Part shown: piece after piece, positions 46,601 through 61,600 of the stretch
Numbering within the stretch: position 1 is the first letter of the stretch
How the letters are laid out: each line of letters starts with the position of its first letter
Source: Schistosoma haematobium
Lineage: Eukaryota > Platyhelminthes > Trematoda > Strigeidida > Schistosomatidae
Length of the DNA: 64,000 bases
Direction: 5' to 3'
NCBI RefSeq assembly: GCF_000699445.3
Contig: NC_067202.1
Coordinates: 13,669,924-13,733,923 of the forward strand
Made by a program: the position numbers and the translations under genes
Notes under the pieces: generated by a model
Seen by the model: the letters and a program-made list of their open reading frames with translations, nothing else
What the model was told of the DNA's origin: nothing
Databases searched by the model: none

Positions 46601-49600
46601 ATAACTAGATTCGTTTTTGCAAAGAGATATGTATATAGTGTAATTCATCGACTGGAACAGTTGGGGCACGTATTGCATATGTCTAACCACTGCCTACCTC
46701 AGCTTGCGGTATTAGTTGGTGTGAGAGTAATTGGGAAGTAAGCTAAGTAATGCTTAACCAAAATGTGGTATTAGTCCATAAAATCATTGACTGATGAAGT
46801 TGTAGGTTGGTGCAAACCAGCTAGTTGGGGGCCACGTGACGATCGTGACCAATGGTTGGAGATGTTAAGTGGCATGACTTAGAATGAGTCACAATGGCCT
46901 AGATACATCTTGAGTTTCGTAATCATTTTATACTTTTCTAGCACGAATTAATTGTTTTCGAATCATATTGTCTATTCCTAATATTTTCTGTTACCATTAA
47001 TACTATTATTACTTCTGCTGTTCTGGAATTTGTTGGTAATTTCATTTCACTGCACTGATGTGATGCACACATGTACTAGCTCTTAAATTGCATATAACTA
47101 ACTGTGTAGTGTTTACTGAAGTTGACGTAGACTAACTAGAACAAACTTCAAGTACTACGAAATTCACTAGAAATCACAAATTGACATAATTATGTTGAGC
47201 TCTTTCTTAGACTATATAAGCTACATAATAAATCAGTCTTAACACTATATGTATATAGTCTATTGGGCTCTCAGGTGTCTTGGTACAGCTGAGGATGTGA
47301 AGAGTTCTCTCTCCCTCTCGAAATGCTCTCATATGGCCACACGTATATAGCCACTTCCAGTCTAATCTTACTCAATACCTTTTCGAGTTCTTTATAAGAT
47401 TGAAAAGACGAAAAGCGAATGTCCGGCTGGGGTTTAAACCAGGTTGGTGATTATGGAGCATCCACCTAAAAAATTCGATAAATCTTGATTTTAGACCAAT
47501 GGTGAAAATGGTCTTCAAGATCCTGAGACAACAAATGGCATATGAACCTATTATTGGTCATCGACTACTATGGCACTGCATCTCCTAACATCACTCCACT
47601 GCCTTGTAGGTTAAACATCTAGGTCAACGGCTCGGTTATAGGCCTCCTAAAAAACTACCTGCCCTGGTTTAGGCACTGGGACAGTATCCCAATCCAGATA
47701 CAAATCTAATGATAACTACTTTGTGTTGTGTGGTGGTGATCCTTTGTACCGGTGTTAATGTGTTTTTTTTAAAGAAATAAACGAATAGAAGTCATAATTG
47801 AAGCTTTTTCATGATTATATATGTTATCTTGATTCCCTTCGTAATTAATGAAAATCATATCGTTTTATTTTTGGTGCAATGATGTATTCATTTAGCAGCA
47901 AATGATTTTTCTCTCGTATAAAGTATGTTTTTATTTTGTCGTGAAATGTGTGACTCATTTGTATCTTGATAATTTATTTGCAATTTTGTTGTAGTACGGT
48001 GTATTGCTCTCGGTTTGTCGTAGTTTTTACAGAGAGCTTTATTGTTCACTTTGTGATTTTTTTTTCTTGCTTTTCATTCATTTTTTTTTGTATTTTTAGT
48101 CAGTACAAACTGGTGTCACGTATGCAGCACAACCAACTCCATTGAATCGAGCTTTTGGAACTAAAAAAAGTGGATTTCTACTGAAAAAATCAGATGGAAA
48201 GGTTTGTTGCACTGTGTTTTTTTCTTAAATAGATGTGTACATCTACATAAAGTGGAAGTACATTATGGTGTAGTAGAAGGGGGAAATGAACTTAAAAGGA
48301 TTGCGATAAATTTCCAACCTGTTTTTAGCCAATCAGAAAACATTATTTTGCAAGTAGATAGCTTACTGAAAAGAAAACGGTAATATTACAGTGTAAGTAG
48401 CTTTAGACATAATTAATGAATCGACGAAATTCTTATTCTGGTTACTTTACTTGTAAATTGAAAGAAAAATAACATCTAAATTTGTCCACGCAGATATAGA
48501 TTATCCGTCTGATTGAACTCTGTAAAGGACCCAAATAAACCTCTGAAAGTCCCTACATTGTTCTTAGTGTTAGGTTCATGATTTTTTAGGGGATGCTAGA
48601 TCCCCAGAAATCACTTGGTAAACATCTTAGTTTTATAATTTCATTCCCTCTTGTTACCAGGGCTGGGGTGCAATGGAATAGTTTAGCTTATCCTGTTGTT
48701 GTATTGCTAACTTCGTTCCTTTCGCAGGTTTTAAGTCCAAAAGACTATCTTAACTCTGACTATTTTTCCATTAATTATTATACCACCAGGCTAAAGTTTA
48801 CTCCAGCATTCAAGGTTTACGGTCAGGATTTAGGGATAGTGTCTACTTACCTGTTACATGCGATCTACAAAGCATTAAGGATTTTATTTGCTCTACACTA
48901 TCATTTCTACTCCGTGATATTAAAAAGTGATATTTCCTCATCATTATACAAATTTGTTGTATCCCGATAAGAATATTGAATGGTATTTTTTGGGATCCAT
49001 TTATGGACCAATATTATGAGTATATTTTTATCGTATAATTGTTATATAACTAAACTGTTCATATTCATGCCCCTCTTATTATGAGCTTTATTTGGACCTA
49101 TGAACTATCATTATACGATTTACCATTCATTATTCCTATCGACATACAACAACTCCCCTTTTTTGAAGATCCGGAGTTGATATCCGGATTTTAAATTTTC
49201 GAGTTCATCCTCCCCCGCGAAACATTGTTGGATCCTCATATGCCAAAGTCACAATTAATTAGAATTTATTTAAGACATATTTGTCTCACTGAACAGAGGA
49301 CCGACTGAAAGTGACTGAGTGGTGAGGCTGAACGACACTTGATATGAAGTAATCGAAGTTTGATTCTTCTGAAATATTGTGGCCAAACCTCACTAGTAGA
49401 TAGTGGATCACTATGATAATCAGCGTTCAACAAAACTGCACCAGCTTCTTGATTATTATTTGATGCATGTGACATATTTTCTGGCAGAGCGAGGGGATCT
49501 TCTTGTCGGCTGGATACGTCACTGTCTGTACATGCCGTTTCGGGGATAATGGAGTTTGAATCCATGACAGGGCATGTTTCTGGAATGGAGAGTACTGGAC

Positions 49601-52600
49601 CACCGGGCGGATCTTGAATCACTGCTTTGCTTACATTACTGCTCGTAAAGTACTCATAGAGGCTTTTATAGACACCATATGTTCTTCAGTTATTTCCCAG
49701 CTCGGTATGCAGATGAGAAATTAACTTATCAACTTCTGTCGCATCTCCAAAACATAGATAGTTTAGCAGCCGTGTGCGTAAGTTGTCCAAAATATTCAAC
49801 TGGCTATTTTTGAAATGCTGCTGTTGTCGCTCAAGTCGCAACAATTGGCGACGGGGTAAAAAAGAATACAATCCAAGGTCAGCCTGTAATTGGACGAAAT
49901 TCAGTCTAATTATTTCGAGCAATCAGCATCCAGATTGGTCGTCGGTGTCCTTGGAAGACATTGGTTGCTAAAAAATGGCTATCTCTCCCGACCAATTATA
50001 GTTGCTACTTGAGTGACCATTCATTTTTGCAATCTAACGCATAAGTCTGTTAGTCGTTTCCTCTATTCTGAGTTGTTCGTCTCCATACTGTGCTTCCAGG
50101 TTTCTAATGGTGGTTTAGCATTCATCCATTCATGATATCAATTCAAACTTAACAATCTCCACAGGCCTATACTGATTGATTGTTATTTTTTGTCACAATA
50201 AACTATCATTCTAATCCATATCTGGTTCTTTCTTGTTAATTAGACTTTAATTATCTGAGTCCCATGTGATCTAGTATTGTGATCTATACATAGGATATGG
50301 ATCAAATGCAGAGTCAAGTGTTCAGTCTAATTATTTAGTAATCGAATCATTCATTACTTTACAACATTAAAACAATTTTCCTTTGCTTCGCCTTGTTTTT
50401 AATTATTGTAGAATCATAAACAAATTATCTGTATGTTTTATTTAGGACTGTTTTGCATGATATCTTCCATATTTTCTCCCCTTGAATCATATATGATTTA
50501 TGCTTAACTTGTCTATTACCACTAATACTGTTACTTGTCATATTACTCTGACATTTCTCAATGTTGATGTATCATATGGCAGCTTAAATCGATCCGCATT
50601 TATTCCAGGTTCTATATTGCTTATGACCATAATATCTTTTTAAAAAGAAAACAATGCTAGAAAAATTTATCAAAATGGGGAGTCGTGGGAATTCTAGTAT
50701 TCGTGACCAGTGTATTCCAATTCGTGTCGGGTGTGAAATAGTTATCCAACCCAGACAATGAATGAAGAGTTGCGCAAAATCATGGATCGATTGAAGTGGT
50801 CTAGGGGTTAAGTGTTCGCGCACGAGACCGAAAGTCCTGGGTTCGAATTTCGCGTGCGTGATCGTGGATGCGCACTGCTGAGGAGTCCCATACTAGGACG
50901 AAACGGCCGTCCATTACTTTCAGCTTTTCATTGGTGGTCTAGCTGAGATCAAGTCATGAATTCAACTGTTAAAATAATGTATCTTTGAAAACCAAGTTTT
51001 TTTTCTGTTTAGTACGGATTTGTTCGACTTTTCATTATTCAACTATTTTGTTCTTCATTAATTGTATTTAAAACTACTAATGATATGATTAATGAATCCT
51101 GCGTCCTCTTGAAGTCTAGTTGAAATGTCCCATAGATAATTCTGTCTAATTGAATATAAAGTTCACTCTATTATAGTGTGAAGTAGTAACCTAGTGGTTA
51201 GTTCTCAGCTTTCAAATCCCACTACGGTTTAACCAATTGAGATAGTAAGTATCATAAATCAACCATCCACAGTTAAAGTGTGTGCTTCATATCCAAGTAC
51301 TTGGTGAATGAATTAATTCAATTCTAATTGTCTTTTATTTTACTAAATGTATAAACTACTAACTAAACTACAAACGTATATACACACATTATTATTTTGT
51401 ATGAAATCATTGTTGTTCTGTCTTTTTCTTCCAGGTTAAACGTGTCTGGCAACGTCGTCGTGTACACATTGCTGATGGGGAATTATGTTTGTATCATGCA
51501 GATGAAAGTAAACCACCTGTACGCCTAACTTTACTCACTTGTCAAGTTAAATTACCTACGGAATCTATGGATAATGATTCAATATTAAATCATAGTACTG
51601 GGGGTGGTGGTGGTGGTGGTGGTAATCAACACTCGACAACTTCAGAAGGAAAACTTTACTTTGATCTTGTCTCAAGTAAATATAACATTATTCTAGTCTT
51701 ATTCCATAATCCATATTCAACTATAGTTATGGTTTTCATTATTGATATAATTACTGGAACAGTAGCATTTATCTCCACCTAAATGCAAAATGTTACTTCA
51801 GAACTAGTCTGCAACAACGCCGAAACTAGTTATTGCATGTGAAGCGGTTGAGTTCACTGATAGCTTCATTTTTATTAGAAGTCTCACCAGCCCTTGCGGG
51901 TTGATGTTTGAGGAAATCTCGACATAAAATCAGAAAGTTTGAATGACGTTTGTTGATTTGAGTCTCTTGCGAAGTTGGCGAGATATCCTTTTGGTAACTG
52001 AGAGACGAGTTTGCTGCTGATTAGTCCACCTCGTTCTACGTTATTTGTGTTAGACTTGAACATCAAGAGTATAGGATATTCGTAGGTTACTAAAATTAAA
52101 TCATAGATGTCTTTGAAGCATTACTTGTGTATTTTGTGTTCAGGAAGTTAGCAATACTGAGGTTAGACACGGGAGTGTATGTAAATATGCCACATTGACC
52201 GACGAGGTGGTGAATCTTTATCGAATTAGATAGTTAGGACATGTATTACGTGTACCCATATATCATTTACTTCGATTCGCGATGATAGCTGGTGTAGGAG
52301 TAGGTTCTCCAATCGTATATTCTATGCATATTCTTTCCTATTATCGCTAATGCTATTACTGCCTCTAGTACTGTGGGATTTTCCCTGAAAATTTCATTAC
52401 ACTGTGCCAATAGGATATAGGAACTTGAGGCGATGTATACATGCGTCAAATCTAACGTAGCTCTTGACTGACTGAATTCAGTAGCGTAGTGGTTAAAACT
52501 ATTGAATCTCAACTAGTAATTGGTTACATGTTTGAAAACTTACTCCTAGTTTGGTTTCAGCAGCCGGGTAATACCATTAAGTTCTCATATGAATATTGTG

Positions 52601-55600
52601 ACTCAAAGATTAATAGTGCGTAAACCTTTACTCGTTAGGTGAGTGACATCTTATCGATATGATTACAAAAGGGCTGTCAGCCAATAGAATTCTAGGGGCA
52701 AACAGAATAAAAACGTAGTATACTTGGCAAAAGCATGTTGTGATACAGTTTAGCATACAAAAAAAGTTGATCGAAAACAGTAGTATTAACTGGCATCATT
52801 ATTAAAGATGTAACTGAAAACGGCGGAAAATCAACAAATTTAAAACAAAGTGAAACATTCAGAAAGTGATATATTAAAGCAATAAATATGAAATTATATT
52901 TGTTAAAGTCTCAGAGGTTGTAATTAATTATTTCCAACATTCCCATCTATCTTGTAATTGTTTATTCACATGGATAATCAAAATTATTGAAGATACAGGT
53001 CACACAAACAAGTCTGTGCCAAAAAAGCACCGTCAAAACTCGTTCACATGTTGAATAGGAGTGAAATATACTCATTGATTCTTGGTCTAAGTCATCTTCA
53101 CAGGTGCAGATTGTGGGAAACCCCCAATACTTCCTCGATTAGGTCCGAAAGTGTTTAGAGAAGGATAAAAATGTTTGGTTCAATCAACATCAAGTAGAAA
53201 CATATCAGAAACATTTTAATTGAACAACTGTTTTTTTTTGACACTAAATTCGGTGTATTTCTATAAGCTTCTCGGAGTTAAAGGTCATTTACAAATCAAT
53301 AGACCAGCTTGTTTTCTCTACACAGATTGACCTTCAAGTTAAGTTTCCATCCTTACTTTACGCTTTTTCATTACTGTTTGCTTCCAAGTGTAGGAGTAGT
53401 CTAGGGATATAGAAAGCGCTTAGAAAGTCAATAGTAAACGTCTGAGTAACAGACATATCACAGACTACCCGTTTTTGGGTCTTCACGATTAACGTAACCA
53501 GTGATTGAAGGCGATGAGTGACATGATTCAGCGTCGTTCACAACGGAACAAATCTACTCAGTTTTAAAATTATCATATGCCTTTTACTCCACGAATTTAT
53601 TCATTTTTCTCTATTCGTGTTGTGTGCCTAATCGTTTTTCGCTATCACCGATAGTACTATTACTACTACGGTTATTACTTTGACTTTCACCTCTCTTTGC
53701 TGATGTATGGTGTGGGAATGTGAGTCGTTTCATATATGTGCCAGTTTTTGTATTGATTATGACTGACTGAAATATGCTCAGATTATGACATGTTGTATGT
53801 AGTTCTCATATAAATTCAATAGTCATATACGATTTGGATTTAGAAAATCCATGTCATGTAACATTAAGCCTCAAGAAGTTTTTAGATCAGTACACTACTA
53901 TTAAGATAATATTATTAATATTATTTAAACGCATAAATATTGGCACCAAATACATATGCACCACACTTCACCACTTGACTTGTGGGAGTGCCGGGATACC
54001 CCCCGGGTGCCCAAACTGAAGCAAGTGGTTTTCTCAGGAAACCACTCCCCTAACCTCTGACCTAGAGGTCCGATTCACAGGTCAGTGGAGCAACGTCAGG
54101 AGATACAGTCTCATGGTAGCCGGTGACCAACAATAAGTTCACACGCCATTTGTTGTCTCAAGATCCTGGAGATCATGTGCACCATTAGTATGGAGTCAGC
54201 GTTTCCCAACTGCCCTAGGTGAATCCTCCATATACACCAACCTGGTTAAAGCGCTGGATATTCGCTAGCTATCTAAACAAACCGAGTGACAATTCAATTT
54301 TTCACCCTTCCCGACTTTAGTCAATGTTCTAACTAACTAACCCAAATGTCAGTATAGTTTGTGGAAGATCCTTTCATTTTGTACATTTCCACTGACTACA
54401 TAAGTTATCATGACATTCTGTTATAACTCCAAACAGCTCTTATCTCGATATAAATCACTTCACAACTTATCATGAAATGTATGAATTGCTTCCCAGGTAA
54501 TTAAGTGGTTTGTTCAGAAGTTTAAATTTGTGAAAATCATTGCAATACCATTTTTTCTTCCTCCCATAACTTTCATAGATAGTCGAACATATAACTTCCA
54601 AGCAGAAGATGAACAAGAATACGAAGAGTGAGTATTGACAAAAATTTTTTATCAGTATAGTGTTGTGGGGATTGTTAAGTTTCATTGAATTGACCAACCT
54701 ATCAATGTTAGACCACCATTGCAAACCTGAATCCACTGGACACAGGCGTTCTCATGTGAAACCGAAGGTCATGAGTTCGATTCCTGCGCGCGGAACCGTG
54801 AATACGCACTGCCACCAAGAAGTCTCATCCTAAAACGAAACGCACGTCCGTTGTTTCTCAGGCTTTCAGTGGTGATCTATCACTAGTCGGTTCATGATTT
54901 TAATGAAAATATACGCTTCTTAATCTGTGTTTTACGTAACACAGATTAATTTTTGTCAATCTGTGATTAATAATATCCTCTAATGCTTTAGATTATCGAT
55001 TCTATTGTTACCGCTTACTAAAGTAATCAATAAATATATTATGCAGTACTAATATCTCTGTTGTGTGTATATTTGTTTTCATTACTTTACAGTTAAACAA
55101 ACAGCTATAAGTAAAAAAAGAAAACTTATAGTTCCATTGTTATCCTCTCAGTCTTTGAACAAATAAGCATGTAATCCATCCAGTTCATTCAATAACTTGC
55201 CAAACACAAATCGTCCATAAAACTGGATAATATCTAGCATTGTGGGATCCACGACCTACGTTTTTTTCATTAAGAACTCTTCAGTTGGATGATTCACCTG
55301 TCATATCCTAGTACTGTTGTTCATATGAAAACCTAAGACTTAATCTCTTTCGATTCAAATACTCAATATGTTATCTACTGAGCCACTAGTCCCTACGTAG
55401 TAACCAATATGAATTGTCTTAATAAAGCTTTGTTTAATTTCATTTCTTAACATCAATAACTGGGGTGAAAATACAAGTCTTTAAAAATGAATATCCAGTG
55501 TTGATTAACTATTGTTGAATATTTCCTTTTCTAATTATAGATGGATAAGTATTTTAAATAATGCAATGCAAGAAGAATTTAACAAAGCAATGAATGGTGA

Positions 55601-58600
55601 AAACTATACAAATTCACAATGTGATCTGTCTGAAACAACACTGAATTTATCATCGAATCGTTTCATGAGCACTAATAAATGTAATATTACTAATGGTGAT
55701 AGCTTGGCTGCCGATATGGATTTAGTCTATTCAACTTTAACTGGTCAAGGTAATAGTCCTATGAATAATAATCCCTCGAAACATATGAAATCTGATAGTT
55801 TTGGGGATAGTCTACCAGGAAGTGAAAACGATTTATTAGATTCTAGGTAATAGTAATAAAACTTGTTTTTATCATCTTGTCATATTTTCCAATTTTTTTA
55901 GTATGTAAATTGATCTTTATGTGTTTTGTCTCAATTACTTGTGTATCATGGGTTTATGGCCTCTACCAGGTAGCTTTAAAGCACTATGTTCACGTGACGA
56001 TAGTGTTGCTCAGGGAATTTAGATGACGAAAAGTGAATGTTCAACACCTAAACTGGTTCACCCAGAGAGGGAAGTTAGAAAACTCTGACTCCAAACATAC
56101 CAACGTACATAAAGAGTCCGAGATCGTGAGGGAATGAATAATGTGTAAAACAGGTCATAGTTACCACCGGCTACCACAGAACGACATCTTCTTACATTGT
56201 TCCCCTGACTTTTGCGGTGCATACTATTCATGATGCCCAAATTTACCAAATTCTAAGTGTATGAAATAGTATGATTTCTACTTTAATTGGTTGACTGATC
56301 TTGTAAATGTTTTTTTAAATATGATCCAAACCGATGTACTTCTCTATGGGATCTTAGTAATCTCCATATTTGATGTTACTCATTTAATGTCCAATCGTTT
56401 ATGTACTCGACTAGTAATACTTTCGGAATATTGAAACAAGTTTTTTTGGCATAAATCGAATCAGTGTTATAACGGTTAGAACTTAACTGCTCCAATCAAT
56501 AGACCACTCTTTTTGTGAAGTATTATGTACCGGGCGGTGGCTCAGTGATTCAGGCGTCTGACTTTCAGCCACTAAGTCATGGGCTAAAAACTCACTCTGC
56601 TTTGGTTTGATCAAATGTACCTAGAGTGTGACTTGAAGCCAAGTTCATGAATCCTCACCTGGCAAATGAGTTGACCCGGCTTTTTTTTATCGCGATTTCT
56701 GAACTCATACTTCTAAGAACGTTTCGCAATCGAACTCTTTTATTCACTAATGCGTAATCCCAACCAAAATCAAAGTCAGAATCTTCAATACGAACGTCAA
56801 AACAGTTCTACTGTACGGAGTTGGAACTTGTAGAACTACTACAACCGCCATCTAAAGAGTGCACGCATTTATAAACAGTTGTCTACGCAAAATATTCCAG
56901 ATCTATAGGTCAGACACCATCGACAACAACTTACTGTGGCAGAGAACAAACCAACTTCCAGGTCAACAGGAAAGTAAGAAAATACGTTAGAGGTGGATAG
57001 GACATACATTACGGAAGTCATCAAACTGAATCACGAGGTAAGTGCTAACTCGAAATCCTAAGGGCGAAAGGCAAAGAGGAAGACTAAGGAACACATTGCG
57101 TCGAGAATCGGAGGTAAACTTCAGAAGAATGAATGGCATTTGGAAAAAAAGTTCCAAGACAGTTGTTTTGCGAATCCTCCACGAGGGTTGACAGATGTAA
57201 ATAAACGTAATAGCTTGCTTTTAAAGTAATGTGAAAAATAATTACGTAGATTCTAGAAAATTCATTCGTTCGTTGTTTAGCTTAGGTCAGTTTGTGATCT
57301 CAGTAACCTTCATCAATCTCTACAAACCCCTGTACTGATAATTAATGTATAATGCCATGACCAGTGGATTTCGACTGTGTCGTATGTGATACAGTTGTCT
57401 ACCGTAGGTCTTGAGTTCCGTTCCCAGTTACAGGGTCATGGACGAACATTGCCAGTGAGGAGTCCTATAATAAGATAAAATGGACTTCCAATGCTTTTAA
57501 GTTTTCGATGGTTTTTAGACTTAAATTAGTTTGTGATGAGAATCAAATTTCAGTAACCACTATTTCTGGTAAGAAAAATCAGTTTACTGTAAGTTATCAT
57601 TCTACTCAGGTTTGTCAACTAAATGAGTCTGCAACTTCTTTGTGTCCCAAATTCTTAGTATTTCGAAAAAAATTCCACTGGCTTTGTCTTTTGAGATACA
57701 GTTTTCATAAATCAAAAACACGACACTTTTATCAGAATATTAGCCAGAGTTACCTAAAAACATCTGATATGTAACAATCATAAACCGTATATATGTATTA
57801 GTTACTTCATTTTTGATTGTTTTCTTTTTTTCCACTAGCGGTTCACAAATTAGTCGTTCACGTGAAAGTCACTTAGATAGTGCAGATGCTTTTTCAACAG
57901 ATGGTATTAATGCGACTGAATCTAAAGGGCGTCCATCAAAATCATTAATTCAATCTTCTTTACGATTCTGTGCACCTGGTAATGAAGTATGCGCTGATTG
58001 TGGTCGACCTGGTTAGTCGTAAATTTTGTTAAGTTGATGATTTAGTCGCTACAGTATTCATGTTTTCTTAAATATCTTCGTAAATAGCTTCTTTCTTACC
58101 TGGTAGGATGTGTTTTTTCCTCTCGCTCTTGCCTCAGAGTCAGTCTATATCAACGCCGAAACTAGTGATCGCGTGTGAAGCAGTTGAGTTCATTGATAGC
58201 TTCATTTTTATTGGAAGTCTCACCAGCCCTTGCGGGTTGATGTTTGAGGAAATCTCGACATAAAATCAGAAAGTTTGAATGACGTTTGTTGATTTGAGTC
58301 TCTTGCGAAGTTGGCGAGATATCCGTTTGGTAACTGAGAGACGAGTTTGCTGCTGATTAGTCCACCTCGTTCTACGTTATTTGTGTTAGACTTGAACATC
58401 AAGAGTATAGGATATTCGTAGGTTACTAAAATTAAATCATAGATGTCTTTGAAGCATTACTTGTGTATTTTGTGTTCAGGAAGTTAGCAATACTGAGGTT
58501 AGTCACAGAATTGTGTGTAAATATGCCAAAATGATTGATAAAGTAGTAAATCTTCATCAGGTGAAATGGTTGAGGCATTTGTTACCCACTTTTCCTCAAC

Positions 58601-61600
58601 GAGCAATTTGTCCTGCTTGGAAGCAAGCTCGGTGCAGTTAGATCAGTTTGTAGTAACAGTACATGAAGTCATGAACATTTGGACTGAGTTGTGTAAGTTG
58701 TTTCAGACTACATAGTGAGGGTTTACGTGATTATCGCAATCAATAACTAGAGATTTTAGGTGACATGACTCGAAATCCTTCACAATGTCTCAGGCGCACT
58801 CATTCCTTGCGAACCGGAGTCCCAAGATCTCATCGTAGTTTTTTTTCTTCTATACCCAATCTTTTATTATTTCTATTAATGTTACTACTTCTTATACTCT
58901 GAGGCTTGTCTTCGATGTGTTTATGTGAGGTTCTACTATGTGTATAAATGACTGATTAAGTTATTCGATGTAAGTAATTAAAATTTATGACGATCTTCAT
59001 TTGCATTCTTTGACTTTAGAATAATTAGCATATGCTTCACATACTAACGTTTTTATCCACTGAGCTAGTTAGTGCAGAAAATCATCGATTTGTTCAAATA
59101 GTATCGTGTTTAAATCGTTACCAATAAAGTTTTGAATTATCTCGTTATTGACATTGACAACTTAATTTCTATCAATCTTTGTTGATTTGTATGTATCCTG
59201 TGTAGATTTCTTGCATATTGTCATTTTTAGCAAAAATCATTTAGTATAGATAGATTGTAGCTAGCAGTTGGATTCACTGATCAAGTTAGAGTACTACCTG
59301 GACTCAGTCGCACAATTGACGTTTAAAGTAAAAGGTACTGAGTTCGAGGCTCAGTGCAAACATCAATTAGTAATTAGTTAATAGATTAAACTTACTTTTT
59401 TTGTTTCGTTTTATTATAAGACAAACATTTATTCCGGAATTCTAGGTGATACTGCAAATCCTTTTACACAAACGAAAAGGATCATGACAAAATCATTCCT
59501 CCTCCTATGTCGTTAATCAATGATTGAAAGTCTTAAGAGTATAGGGATACAGTTGTACTTACTTAAATCAATGTATCCCTATTTTCTGATTATTCAGTTC
59601 ATGCATTTTTTTGGTTCTAAAACATTGGATAAGTCCATCGAAATCGTCTTAGAAACTGCAGAATTCATCTGATTTATACTTCTTGTGTAGAATTTCCTCA
59701 TAAAGTTTTCAAAATTTGATCAACTTATTTCATTATTTCAATCTTCTACACTTTTTAAAATTATTTTAAAAACCGTGGTCAGTTATATTCTTCTGTTGTT
59801 TTCACGTTTCCCATCCTGTTTGTTGATTTACAAGATCCCGAATGGGTTAGTGTAAATCTAGGTATATTAATTTGTTTGGAATGTTGTGGTGCACATCGAG
59901 AATTAGGTGTACATCATTCACGTACTCAATCATTATTGATGGATGAATTATCGACTAATCAACTATTGGTAAGTTATATCATAATCGTTTTTGTTTAATT
60001 TATTTAAATGTTCTTTATTTATTTTTCATTTAAACACGAACATTTGTACAAGGAGGCACTAAATAGATACGTGTCACACTTCATAATCCTATTTGTTTGA
60101 GGGCAGTGATACTGCCCGGTTGCCCAAACCGAAGTAGGTGGTTTTCTCAAGGTGCTACACCTCGAACCTTTGACCTAGAGGTCCAATCCACAAGGCAGTG
60201 GAGCAACGTTGGATGTTATTTCATAGGTTCATACGCCATTTGCGATTCCAGGATTCTGGAGCCTATGGGCTCCATTGGTTTGAAATCAGGGTTTTCAAAC
60301 TCCCCTAGGTGAATTCTCCATTTCCACTAACCCGTGTAAAGCACTTTACATCCGCTTTTCGTGCTCTCAACTTCGTGAACAATACCCCCGCCGCCAGAAG
60401 GCAGTGTGTAGGAATTCCATGACAGTACCTGTATACGCGTGGCCATGTGAAGGCACTTCGTGTGTGAGAGAGAGAGAGCGGACTGTTTCCACCTTGGGCC
60501 GTACCAGGGGGGCAATGTTCTTTAATTTCTTACCTATTCTATTAGGTCGTTTTCAAAAGAAAGAATATTTCAACTAGTTGACAACAATAAAATCATAGTA
60601 AGAACTGTTAGTTATGTAATTCACATAAAATGTAGGACAATCTGGCTCTAAATATAGTATGCGCACGTAGAATTATTTTGTGTGTACAAACTGGGATACT
60701 GTTCGGGTAACCAAACCAAAGTAATTGACGTTTTCTCAAGAGGGCCACTCTCCATACCTTTCACCCAGACAGGTCTAATCAACAAGGTAGTAAAGTAATG
60801 TCACGAGATACCGTCCCATTGTAACTGATGACCTGAAATTACTCCATACTCTATTTGTTCTCTCAAGATCTTGGATACAATCTACACTATTGGTTTTCTA
60901 ATTTTTCTCTCTAGATGTGGATCAGCTATATCCATCACCCCAATGTAAACGCCTAATGTTCAGTTTCTCCTCCCTCAACTTCGTAAATAACACTCCCACT
61001 GCATGGAGGCATTGAGCAAGACTGTGTGTATAAGAGAATTTCGTGAGGGAGAACGAACTCACCCTATTATCAAATGTAAATGTGTTGAATTAATAACCGG
61101 CTCTAATCTAGATAAGAAAAAAACTCTAGGTGTACTCTTTATGTTTATGGAAATTACTCTCACAGCAAATTGTTTAGTGGTCTTTTTTTTTGAAGTTACA
61201 TATTTAAATCAGTGAATTTCTAGCTAATAGTAGCAGTACGTAACTGTCAGTTAGTCTCAACGATGTACTCTTTTTTTGCACCGTGACAGGCCTTCCTGAT
61301 ATTGTTTTAATTCTTTTCTACAGTTTAATTAGAAATTTTCTTCGAAAAACTAATTAGAATATACTGGTATGTTATCACTTTATGCTCTATCTCCTAATAG
61401 ATTTCTGGTCTACCAGTCTACTGGTAGTTTTGACTTATGTAATTATTTATTCTCTATACATCGATGCGTCTACTTACAATATTTATTTGAAAGCTTTCAT
61501 TGATCATATCCCATATCGACGGGAAGCAAATCACTATGTTAGTGAAAAAAACTGGTGTACTGAATGAATCTTGGTTAATAAACAATCGTAATTAAATTCT

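Noticed and set aside
48593..48970. 125-codon plus-strand frame in intron 9
   Set aside because: Follows a family F repeat directly, has no recognised pattern or splice context, and lies wholly within an ASAP intron.
49266..49961. Selenoprotein with two Sec codons
   Set aside because: Both UGA codons fit Trp-to-stop changes and no clear SECIS-like hairpin was seen; a pseudogene is simpler.
51884..52066. Identical 60-codon minus-strand frames here and at 58220-58402
   Set aside because: Antisense to a decayed reverse transcriptase fragment; identity comes from the shared tract.
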